NCBI RefSeq assembly: GCF_041295575.1
Contig: NZ_CP160452.1
Span: 2,604,001-2,668,000 of the forward strand
Direction: 5' to 3'
Source: Sporosarcina pasteurii
GTDB lineage: Bacteria; Bacillota; Bacilli; Bacillales_A; Planococcaceae
Length of the DNA stretch: 64,000 nt
Below are positions 56,212 to 64,000 of the stretch, piece after piece. The position numbers and the translations under genes are program-made. The notes under the pieces are model-generated. The model was not told where the DNA came from. It saw only the letters and a list, made by a program, of their open reading frames with translations, and did not search any database. Within the stretch, counting starts at the first letter, position 1, and every line of letters begins with the position of its first letter.

Positions 56212-56283
56212 CGCCCTCGAGAGGAATCGAACCCCTATCGTAAGAACCGGAATCTTATGTGTTATCCGTTACACCACGAGGGC
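56212..56283 (-). tRNA. tRNA-Arg (anticodon CCG)
   Basis: 72 nt folding as a tRNA: acceptor GCCCTCG/CGAGGGC, D arm with GGTGTAACGGATAACAC, anticodon stem TAAGA/TCTTA with loop TTCCGGT (anticodon CCG, reads CGG), T arm AGGGGTTCGATTCCTCT. CCA not encoded. Single gene. Confidence 0.95.
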
Positions 56284-56371
56284 ATATTGAAGTCACTTTA
56301 ATGACAGCAAGCATTATAGATTATACTGTTAAAACTAATATTTTGCAAGGTCTTTTTGAAAAAGCGTTATA

Positions 56372-56402
56372 TTTGACCTTTATTGACCATGCTATGTATG
56401 AT
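56372..56402 (+). promoter_or_regulatory. clpP promoter with CtsR operator
   Basis: GGTCAATAAAGGTCAAA on the minus strand (56372-56388) matches the CtsR tandem heptad RGTCAAAnAnRGTCAAA with one mismatch. The same bases give a TTGACC -35 (56373-56378), 18-nt spacer and TATGAT -10 (56397-56402), so CtsR would block RNA polymerase. Heat-shock control is inferred from this overlap. Confidence 0.87.
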
Positions 56403-56469
56403 AAGAGTACGGTTGAATGGGAAACTCATTTCAACGGACTACAATATCCACCTTGAAGGAGGAAATGAA

Positions 56470-57066
56470 ATGAATTTAATACCAACAGTTATTGAACAAA
56501 CGAATCGGGGCGAGCGTGCTTACGACATTTACTCACGCTTGTTGAAAGACCGGATTATTATGCTTGGTAGCGGAATTGATGATAACGTTGCAAACTCTAT
56601 CGTTTCACAGCTACTATTTCTAGAAGCAGAGGATCCTGACAAAGACATTTCGATTTACATTAACAGTCCAGGCGGAAGCATTACAGCAGGTATGGCAATC
56701 TTTGACACAATGCAGTTTATTAAACCTGACATTCAAACAATTTGTATAGGTATGGCTGCTTCAATGGGTGCGTTCCTACTTGCAGCTGGAACAAAGGGTA
56801 AGCGTTATGCACTTCCGAACTCTGAAGTCATGATTCACCAACCACTTGGCGGTGCACAAGGTCAAGCGACTGAAATTGAAATTGCAGCGAAACGTATCTT
56901 ATTCCTACGCGAAAAACTCAATACAATTCTTGCTGAAAGAACAGGTCAGCCAATTGATGTCATTGCAGCAGATACAGAGCGTGATAACTTCATGACAGCT
57001 GAGCGTGCGAAAGAATACGGTCTTATCGATAATATCCTAACGCGCAACGACTTAACTAATCAATAA
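56470..57066 (+). CDS. clpP: ATP-dependent Clp protease proteolytic subunit
   Basis: Serine protease that degrades unfolded and tagged proteins with ClpX/ClpC. 198 residues: catalytic Ser in [14 protein letters not shown], His in [11 protein letters not shown], Asp in ERDNFMTAE. Start ATG 56470 ([19 protein letters not shown]) is 7 nt after AAGGAGG; a longer frame to 56383 begins in the CtsR box and is excluded. Confidence 0.97.
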   Translation: MNLIPTVIEQTNRGERAYDIYSRLLKDRIIMLGSGIDDNVANSIVSQLLFLEAEDPDKDISIYINSPGGSITAGMAIFDTMQFIKPDIQTICIGMAASMGAFLLAAGTKGKRYALPNSEVMIHQPLGGAQGQATEIEIAAKRILFLREKLNTILAERTGQPIDVIAADTERDNFMTAERAKEYGLIDNILTRNDLTNQ

Positions 57067-57085
57067 CCTATCAGTCATTCAATTT

Positions 57086-57117
57086 CGAGTTCGGTATTGC
57101 ACCGGACTCTTTTTTTA
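57086..57117 (+). terminator. Terminator of clpP
   Basis: GAGTTCGGT/ACCGGACTC stem with a 5-nt loop, then T7. Confidence 0.88.
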
Positions 57118-57236
57118 TTGCTTACTAGCCAAAGAACGTTGATACAAATAAAACTGCATCCTAACGATTAGAGTCATCCAATAATTAGGGTGCAGTTCAC
57201 ATAAATATCCGCTGTTTATTTGTAACATCTTTATCT

Positions 57237-57494
57237 TTAATTTTCTTTTTCAACAAGCTCTGCAAGCGCGGCCAATGCTTGTTCTTCATCATTACCCTCC
57301 GCGATTAATGTAATTTGCGATCCTTTCGCAATGGCAAGACTCATGACACCCATAATACTCTTGGCATTCACTTGTCGGTCGTCTCTCTTTAAAAATATAT
57401 CAGCCCCAAAGCGATTCGCTTCTTGGACAAATAACGCTGCTTGTCTTGCCTGTAATCCAGGCTTCATATTTACTGTTACTCTTCTTTCTGCCAT
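57237..57494 (-). CDS. crh: Catabolite repression HPr-like protein Crh
   Basis: HPr paralogue, 85 residues, acting as a CcpA co-effector when phosphorylated on Ser46 (AKSIMGVMSL). The EI-phosphorylated His15 of HPr is replaced by Gln (PGLQARQAALFV), which separates Crh from HPr; the next residue pattern (Q-A-R-Q) also lacks the usual Pro. Start ATG 57494 follows AAAGGAGAG. Last gene of the yvcI-rapZ-yvcK-whiA-crh cluster. Confidence 0.93.
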   Translation of the reverse strand: MAERRVTVNMKPGLQARQAALFVQEANRFGADIFLKRDDRQVNAKSIMGVMSLAIAKGSQITLIAEGNDEEQALAALAELVEKEN

Positions 57495-57522
57495 TTGGCA
57501 CTCTCTCCTTTAATTCACGGTA

Positions 57523-58470
57523 TTATGTAGTTCCTAATCCTCCAGTTCGGAGATTATCCGCTATTTCTTCTATTTTTCTTAATCGATGATTGACGCCTGA
57601 TTTACTTACTTTCGTACCTGTAACAAGTTCACCAAGTTCTTTTAGAGTAATGTCCTGATGCTCCAACCTTAAACGCGCAATCTCTTGTAATCGTTCCGGT
57701 AATTGATCAAGTCCTATCGTTCGTTGAATAAATTCGATGTTATTCACTTGTCGCTGGGCTGCACCAATCGTTTTATTTAAATTAGCTGTCTCACAATTCA
57801 CAAGACGATTTACACTATTTCTCATGTCGCGTATAATCCGTACGTCTTCAAATTTCATTAACCCAACATGCGCGCCTACAACACCTAGAAAGTCAGATAT
57901 TTTTTCTGCTTCTTTTAAGTACGCGATATAACCATTTTTTCGTTCAATTGATTTGGCATTTAAACGATAAGTATTCATTAACTCAACAAGCGCTTCACTA
58001 TGCTCTTTATAAATCGAAAAAATTTCAAGATGATAGGAAGAGGTTTCTGGATTATTTACTGAGCCACCTGCAAGAAATGCGCCTCGTAAATAAGCCCGTT
58101 TACAACAATCTTTTTCAATTAAAGCTGGTGAAATTTCATTTTTAAATTCAAACGTTCCCGTTAAGATGAGCAAATCTTTTAATAGCGGTTTTGCACCATC
58201 ACGAATTCGACAAATATAAACGTTATTTTTCTTTAATTGCATCTTTTTCCGTACGAGCAATTCAATTTTATAAGGATACAAACGTCTCAAATTCGAGTAA
58301 AGTCGCCTTGCTATGGCAGCGTTTTCAGTCTGAGCATCTAAACTTAATTTTTTATTGGAGAATGAAAGCGCACCATTCATACGGATAAATGCCGCAACTT
58401 CTGCACGTACACAACATTCATCTGCTTCAATTTGTGTTAATTCTTTTTTAGTTCTTGAAGCGAACGACAT
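57523..58470 (-). CDS. whiA: DNA-binding protein WhiA
   Basis: Cell-division and chromosome-segregation regulator. 315 residues: a LAGLIDADG-like degenerate endonuclease fold (about 20-200) with [17 protein letters not shown] and a C-terminal helix-turn-helix ([11 protein letters not shown]....[11 protein letters not shown]). Start ATG 58470 follows GGAGGGG. Between yvcK and crh. Confidence 0.95.
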   Translation of the reverse strand: MSFASRTKKELTQIEADECCVRAEVAAFIRMNGALSFSNKKLSLDAQTENAAIARRLYSNLRRLYPYKIELLVRKKMQLKKNNVYICRIRDGAKPLLKDLLILTGTFEFKNEISPALIEKDCCKRAYLRGAFLAGGSVNNPETSSYHLEIFSIYKEHSEALVELMNTYRLNAKSIERKNGYIAYLKEAEKISDFLGVVGAHVGLMKFEDVRIIRDMRNSVNRLVNCETANLNKTIGAAQRQVNNIEFIQRTIGLDQLPERLQEIARLRLEHQDITLKELGELVTGTKVSKSGVNHRLRKIEEIADNLRTGGLGTT

Positions 58471-58503
58471 CGTTTCCCCTCCTTCCTACTTTCCTTTAAG
58501 GAT

Positions 58504-59466
58504 TCAACGTGTTTTCATATAGTCCATCAGCCATGTAGCCACTGTTTCTGATTTATGGCGAATATGGCCATCTACCATGACTGCAATATCTTTTTGAACG
58601 ACATGCGGCACTAGCTTTCTTAATTCTTCTAAATCATGTTCTACTGGCCGCGGAGGACCTTCATACGTGCCAAGATCAAGCAATGATGTAAAATCGGCTG
58701 TATTTAATAATACTGTATCGATAAACGCTTCGCCGGCATGGTCATATAATGCTTGGACATGCTCTGAAGCAGTATATTCTAAAGTCTCTCCAGCTTGCGT
58801 TGTTAAATTACAAATATACACTTTTTTAGCTGAACATGAAATAACAGCATCCCGGATATCTCTAACAAGAATCGTCGGTAATATACTAGTGTATAAACTT
58901 CCAGGACCAAAAACAACTAAGTCTGCATTCATAATTGTTTCTACAGTTTCAGGAAGAGGTTGAACTTCCTCAGGTGTTAGATACACACGACGAATTCTTC
59001 TTCCGTAAACAGGTATTTTAGACTCACCAGTTACAATTGTGCCATCTTCTAGTTCACCATGCAACGTAATTCTTTGATTTGCAGCTGGAAGAACTTTCCC
59101 TTGTATATTTAATATGTGACTCATTTGTTCGACAGCTCTTGCAAAATCTCCTGTAATATTCGTCAAAGCTGCAAGCATTAAATTCCCAAGGGAATGCCCT
59201 TTTAAACTCTCCGAACTTGCAAATCTGTATTGAAACATTTTTTCGATGAGCGGTTCTACATCTGACAATGCCGCCATTACGTTTCGAACATCACCAGGAG
59301 GCGGGATATCATATTCATTCAGTAGTCTGCCCGAACTCCCGCCATCATCGGCCACTGTTACAACAGCAGTAATGTCTATCGGAAATTTCTTTAACCCACG
59401 GACTAATGTCGATAACCCTGTTCCGCCACCGAAAATGACAATTTTCTTTTCTTTAGAACGAATCAT
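58504..59466 (-). CDS. yvcK: YvcK/GlmR family gluconeogenesis and cell-wall factor
   Basis: Binds UDP-sugar and supports envelope synthesis and growth on gluconeogenic carbon. 320 residues of the CofD-like fold with IFGGGTGLSTLVRGLK, TVADDGGSSGRL, and HSLGNLMLAAL. Start ATG 59466 follows AAGGG-like site; rapZ ends 4 nt upstream. Confidence 0.94.
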   Translation of the reverse strand: MIRSKEKKIVIFGGGTGLSTLVRGLKKFPIDITAVVTVADDGGSSGRLLNEYDIPPPGDVRNVMAALSDVEPLIEKMFQYRFASSESLKGHSLGNLMLAALTNITGDFARAVEQMSHILNIQGKVLPAANQRITLHGELEDGTIVTGESKIPVYGRRIRRVYLTPEEVQPLPETVETIMNADLVVFGPGSLYTSILPTILVRDIRDAVISCSAKKVYICNLTTQAGETLEYTASEHVQALYDHAGEAFIDTVLLNTADFTSLLDLGTYEGPPRPVEHDLEELRKLVPHVVQKDIAVMVDGHIRHKSETVATWLMDYMKTR

Positions 59467-59470
59467 CGGA

Positions 59471-60370
59471 TTAGCCCTTTCTCAACTGAATATCACGGTG
59501 CGTAATAAGCGTTTTATATTCTTCTTGGAAATATTTCCCGAAGTGTTCAGCAAATGTCACAGAACGGTGCTGGCCTCCTGTACAACCAAATGCAATGACA
59601 ACTTGTGACTTACCTTCGTTTTTATATTGAGGAATGAGAAACTTGAATAAATCTGTCAACTTTTCGATAAGCTGTTTTGTTTCGCCCCATTTTAATACGT
59701 ATTCAGAAACCTCGCTTTGTAATCCAGTTTTCGGTCTCAAATCTTCAATATAAAATGGGTTAGGTAGGAAGCGTATGTCAAAAACAACGTCTGCATCAAT
59801 CGGCATGCCATGTTTAAATCCGAATGATATAAAGTTCACAGTGAATATAGTATCTTGCTTGGTAGAAAATTCCTCAATGATTTTTTCGCGTAATTTTCGT
59901 GGGAGTAAATTAGATGTATTGTAAATTGAACGCGCATGTCCGCGTAATTCTGATAAAAGTTCACGTTCTTTTTGTATACCCGTAAGTGGAAGTCCACCTT
60001 CTGCAAGTGGATGAGAACGTCTACTTTCTTTATAACGTCTGACAAGCGTTTCGTCATCGGCATCTAAAAATAAAATACGCCAAGATACACCGTTCGTTCG
60101 GCTTAATTCATCGAGTGCACCAATGAGCGAGTCAAATAAATCTCCGCCGCGTGTATCCATAACAGCTGCAATCCGCCTCATTTTATTTTCAGATTTCATC
60201 ATTAAGTCTAGAAATGTTACAAGTAACTCGGGAGGTAAATTGTCAATACAATAAAATCCTAAATCTTCAAAACTTTGCATCGCAACTGTTTTTCCTGCAC
60301 CCGACATCCCAGTAATAATGACCAATTCTACATCATCGTTATAATTTTTCACTTCTGCCAATCCCATCAT
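59471..60370 (-). CDS. rapZ: RNase adapter RapZ (P-loop nucleotide-binding)
   Basis: ATP/GTP-binding protein (YvcJ) of 299 residues. Walker [29 protein letters not shown]-type central motif ([19 protein letters not shown]); C-terminal [18 protein letters not shown]. In Gram-negatives it controls GlmZ; in Bacillus the partner is less clear. Starts at ATG 60370 or 60367, both overlapping the Nudix stop (ATGATG), after GAGGAAGG. Confidence 0.94.
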   Translation of the reverse strand: MMGLAEVKNYNDDVELVIITGMSGAGKTVAMQSFEDLGFYCIDNLPPELLVTFLDLMMKSENKMRRIAAVMDTRGGDLFDSLIGALDELSRTNGVSWRILFLDADDETLVRRYKESRRSHPLAEGGLPLTGIQKERELLSELRGHARSIYNTSNLLPRKLREKIIEEFSTKQDTIFTVNFISFGFKHGMPIDADVVFDIRFLPNPFYIEDLRPKTGLQSEVSEYVLKWGETKQLIEKLTDLFKFLIPQYKNEGKSQVVIAFGCTGGQHRSVTFAEHFGKYFQEEYKTLITHRDIQLRKG

Positions 60371-60840
60371 CCTTCCTCGGAGTTTTGAATGGTCTCTTTT
60401 AATAATTGAAATTGCTCTGTGTACGTAAACGTTCCGTACTGCATGCCTTCGTTTGAAACAGCAAACAATAAGTTTGTTCGATCGCCTTCAGCCATTGGAA
60501 GGGTTTTTAAACTTTCCACAGGATGCCATTCCAATTCACCTTCTATCGTAGTTTTAAACGGTGTGCCTGATAAATCATATGCAATAAACGTAAAAAGCAT
60601 CCACTCATCTTTTACCATCTGCTCTTTCTCATCCTTAATGACCATTGTGTAAGTTCCTTTTAAATGAGGATTGACTGGCGTCGTTCCTGTTTCCTCTGTA
60701 AATTCCCTCACAGCAGCTTCATATATCGATTCACCTGGGTCTACTTTTCCACCTGGTGCCACATACCATCCTCGGCGTGGTTTTTTTAACAATAAAACAT
60801 GATTATCTTTTAACACTAATAAATTTGCGATTCGTTGCAT
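60367..60840 (-). CDS. yvcI: Nudix hydrolase (YvcI-like)
   Basis: Hydrolase of nucleoside diphosphate-linked compounds, possibly a sanitising 8-oxo-dGTPase. 157 residues with a full Nudix box [18 protein letters not shown] followed by TEETG. Start ATG 60840 ([10 protein letters not shown]) is preceded by GGTGATAG; a frame to 60897 has no site. First gene of the cluster, overlapping rapZ by 4 nt. Confidence 0.9.
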   Translation of the reverse strand: MQRIANLLVLKDNHVLLLKKPRRGWYVAPGGKVDPGESIYEAAVREFTEETGTTPVNPHLKGTYTMVIKDEKEQMVKDEWMLFTFIAYDLSGTPFKTTIEGELEWHPVESLKTLPMAEGDRTNLLFAVSNEGMQYGTFTYTEQFQLLKETIQNSEEG

Positions 60841-60977
60841 CGTTCTATCACCATTTCTATATACGCTACCTTCTATTATACATATCTTCACCGACATTCG
60901 TCATTTGAAAGGCATAATTTTAATTCGTTTATTTTAAACGTACCTTAGTTATTATGTGATTTATAAAATTTTTCATT

Positions 60978-61018
60978 AAAAAAAGCCATCTTCTGTGACA
61001 AAACAGAAGATGGCTCAA
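60978..61018 (-). terminator. Terminator of trxB
   Basis: GCCATCTTCTGT(T)/ACAGAAGATGGC stem with a 5-nt loop, followed by T7 on the minus strand. Confidence 0.92.
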
Positions 61019-61121
61019 ATCATTCTATATCAAAAGGGGGGTCAATTGATATTTCCTTATCAGTATATCCTTTTGATATTGCATTCGTGTTACAACCACA
61101 TTAAAGGTATATTAATTTGCC

Positions 61122-62099
<978 letters not shown>

Positions 62100-62187
62100 C
62101 TACTCAAATCTTATAAGATTCAAGATAACCATTCAACTTTGATGCTTACAACCACCCAAGTGCTCCCCGATGAGAACTTTTATGCGA

Positions 62188-63702
62188 TTAACCATTTAAA
62201 TGCGGTAAAAACTCAATGAGTTCATTGACATATTTCGTCAAAGTCGGTGTTGAAACCCCATACTTTTTCGCCATCCCAATTTTTGTCACACCGGAATATC
62301 TCGCGGATTGAAACATATAATCAGCGGCAGATGCGAGTGCAGCTGGATTCGGAAATTCATACGAAACACTGATTGCCTTTTCACAAAGTGTAAACCACAT
62401 TTGAAATAGATGAGTCGATTCATAATCCAATGGCCCGTATTGTTCATACAATAGCTCTGTCGTTTCAAGGGCACGAGTAAAAGCTTTTTCGAAAGCCCCT
62501 TCAGGTAATAACTCATTACGAATCCCGCTCGCTAAAAACAACTTTTCAACTTCACTTAATTCTTCAATCTTTATATAAGAAGGATGTGAAAGTATCTCTT
62601 GTTTATGTGCCGATTTTCCAAGCAAATAAAATCCAAGCATTCTCTCACTACGATATTGGTTTTGAATTTTATTAAGCAAAAACTGTCGATCGTGTTCCAC
62701 TGAATCAGGAGACAACTCTTTTTCAATGTCTCGCCAAGGCTCATACCCTTCTTTTGTGGGATCCATTTCGAGCAGTGTTGCGTATGCCTTCCTAGCAATG
62801 TTTTCATGCCCCATTAAATATGCGGAGTGAGATAGCCAGAAGTAAAAACCTGCATCTCCTTCAAACCCTTGCTTTTGAAGTTGACGTAACAAAGAAAATG
62901 CCTCTTTATGCTTCCCAACAAGCGCAAATGTCGCACCTAATTTATATCGGTGCTCCACTAAGTATGGCTTTAATTTCAACAGTAATTCTAGAAGCCCTGC
63001 CAATTGCTCCTCATTTTTTTCGTAATAATAAAACACTGCAAGATTACATAATGCATGGAGATTACCTTTGTTCTGCTCTAACACATCATGCAGCACATCA
63101 TTTGCTTCCTTCTTTTTCCCGACATAAAAATAAGCAAGTGCTAAATTATTATAGGCTGCCCAAAAGTCTGGATAGTCCGTAATAATCGCCTCTAATAAAT
63201 CAATGGCTTCTTTAAATTCTCCTGTTTCCATTTGTCGGCGTGCCTTTTCCTGAAGTAATAGGACTTCACTATCCTCTTCGTCCAATGATGGCTCATTCTG
63301 TTCGGCAAAATCAATAATCTCTTTCGCTTCATCGTTAAAGGGTCCACTAACATCCATAATTAAATATTTTTCAGCGTATGCCTTAGCTTCTGATAAAAGC
63401 CCGAGATGTGCATGGACTTCCGCCAAATAAAAGACAATCTCTGACGCATTCGTATCTAACGTATAGGCTTGTTGTAAAATTTCTTGTGCATCGTGAAAAC
63501 GTCCTTCTTCCATAACGAGCACACCATATTGCATTAGAATTAACGGATCTCCAGGACTCAGCTCTGTTGCCCGCTTCAAATATTTATGCGCCTCTTCAAA
63601 ACAATCGCGTTGCATTGCTTGTATCGCTTTTTTATAATAAAATTCACCGTCTGGGATGAACGATATAACTTTCCTATTTTCTGAAACTCGCTTCTTATTC
63701 AA
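62188..63702 (-). CDS. TPR-repeat protein with C-terminal helix-turn-helix-like region (YvcD-like)
   Basis: 504 residues, cytoplasmic. Tetratricopeptide repeats occupy roughly 20-330 (for example AHKYLKRATELSPGDPLILM and EAIDLLEAIITDYPDFWAAY). The last 40 residues, GMAKKYGVSTPTLTKYVNEL, resemble a helix-turn-helix. A protein-interaction role is likely, client unknown. The start is TTG 63702, 7 nt from GGGGG. Confidence 0.85.
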   Translation of the reverse strand: MNKKRVSENRKVISFIPDGEFYYKKAIQAMQRDCFEEAHKYLKRATELSPGDPLILMQYGVLVMEEGRFHDAQEILQQAYTLDTNASEIVFYLAEVHAHLGLLSEAKAYAEKYLIMDVSGPFNDEAKEIIDFAEQNEPSLDEEDSEVLLLQEKARRQMETGEFKEAIDLLEAIITDYPDFWAAYNNLALAYFYVGKKKEANDVLHDVLEQNKGNLHALCNLAVFYYYEKNEEQLAGLLELLLKLKPYLVEHRYKLGATFALVGKHKEAFSLLRQLQKQGFEGDAGFYFWLSHSAYLMGHENIARKAYATLLEMDPTKEGYEPWRDIEKELSPDSVEHDRQFLLNKIQNQYRSERMLGFYLLGKSAHKQEILSHPSYIKIEELSEVEKLFLASGIRNELLPEGAFEKAFTRALETTELLYEQYGPLDYESTHLFQMWFTLCEKAISVSYEFPNPAALASAADYMFQSARYSGVTKIGMAKKYGVSTPTLTKYVNELIEFLPHLNG

Positions 63703-63722
63703 TCAAATTCCCCCGAAACATA

Positions 63723-63749
63723 AGAAGGATGATTTTTTGCCATCCTTCT
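63723..63749 (-). terminator. Hairpin after the acyltransferase gene
   Basis: AGAAGGATG/CATCCTTCT stem with a 9-nt loop; on the minus strand followed by TATGTTTC, so termination is only moderate. Confidence 0.5.
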
Positions 63750-63806
63750 ATTCATTATGCTTAGTATAGCATACAGCAAGTGAATACGAATCATCTCAAA
63801 CTTAAT

Positions 63807-64000
63807 TTATTCAAGTGAAAATTGTTCGTGACGTTTCTCCATTTCTTCCTTCGAATAAATAATTCGCACGGGGTTACCGCCAGCAAAAACGCCCGGCGGT
63901 ATATCTCGGTTCACAAGTGTTGCTGCTGATACAATCGCATTGTCGCCAATATGAACGCCCGGCAAGATCGTTGTATTGGCACCTATTAATACGTTTTCCC
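63807..64000 (-). CDS. Hexapeptide-repeat acyltransferase, C-terminal part (YvoF-like)
   Basis: 64 C-terminal codons are present; the gene runs off the right edge. Left-handed beta-helix turns read [20 protein letters not shown] and [20 protein letters not shown], followed by [15 protein letters not shown]. This is the maltose/galactoside acetyltransferase pattern. Adjacent to trxB/yvcD-like genes as in B. subtilis yvoF. Acyl acceptor unknown. Confidence 0.85.
   Translation of the reverse strand, partial: ENVLIGANTTILPGVHIGDNAIVSAATLVNRDIPPGVFAGGNPVRIIYSKEEMEKRHEQFSLE

Overview
The window reads as a low-to-moderate GC Bacillota chromosome segment, most likely Bacillales and probably Planococcaceae (Sporosarcina/Lysinibacillus-like). 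The reasons are strong AGGAGG-type ribosome sites, frequent TTG and GTG starts, B. subtilis-type operators (FadR, CggR, CtsR, Fur/PerR-like), an S-box riboswitch, and two housekeeping blocks with B. subtilis-like order. Most genes lie on the minus strand. Taxonomy is inference from gene content and signals; no database search was possible.

Layout, left to right. (1) 1-3025: fatty-acid beta-oxidation genes fadN-fadA (fadA cut by the window edge) behind a FadR box, divergent from a small C39-like peptidase-fold gene. (2) 3.7-4.7 kb: a 5'-3' exonuclease. (3) 4.9-11.3 kb: an Isd-type heme-uptake locus (IsdC-like NEAT protein, a four-NEAT wall protein, heme-binding lipoprotein, permease, ATPase, sortase B). 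(4) 11.8-15.9 kb: acetyltransferase, a Gly/Pro/His-rich protein, a BCCT osmolyte transporter and a sugar transferase. (5) 16.0-21.5 kb: a nickel operon nikR-nikA-nikB-nikC-nikD-nikE with imperfect ~100-bp direct repeats upstream. (6) 22-25.6 kb: an accessory-looking stretch with small membrane proteins, decayed inverted-repeat elements, a winged-helix gene split by a frameshift at a slippery T tract, psiE and dps. (7) 25.7-32.5 kb: an anaerobic DMSO reductase-type operon (TorD-like chaperone, dmsA, dmsB, dmsC, polyferredoxin, tatA, tatC) with a perfect FNR-type palindrome upstream. (8) 32.9-41.0 kb: a P1B-4 (PfeT-like) metal efflux ATPase, a DMT permease, an orphan peptide-binding lipoprotein under a SAM riboswitch, a deaminase and a secreted 5'-nucleotidase. 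(9) 41.2-46.4 kb: tmRNA (ssrA) with a displaced, decayed copy of its 3' end nearby, then smpB, rnr, est and secG. (10) 46.7-53.7 kb: the glycolytic operon cggR-gapA-pgk-tpiA-gpmI-eno. (11) 54-64 kb: glutaredoxin-like protein, TPM and LemA proteins, tRNA-Arg, clpP, crh, whiA, yvcK, rapZ, a Nudix hydrolase, trxB, a TPR protein and a partial acyltransferase.

How it works together: the accessory loci are dominated by metal handling and redox (heme import, nickel import, iron efflux, Dps, a molybdoenzyme with its own Tat translocase), which fits a facultative anaerobe living with changing iron and oxygen. The housekeeping blocks carry central glycolysis, trans-translation and RNA decay, and the WhiA/YvcK/RapZ envelope-regulation cluster. 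The most notable non-standard observations are the duplicated ssrA 3' end (relic of an integrated element) with a small unlisted gene between the copies, the SAM riboswitch in front of an oligopeptide-type binding protein, the T TTT TTG frameshift site, and the repeats upstream of nikR.
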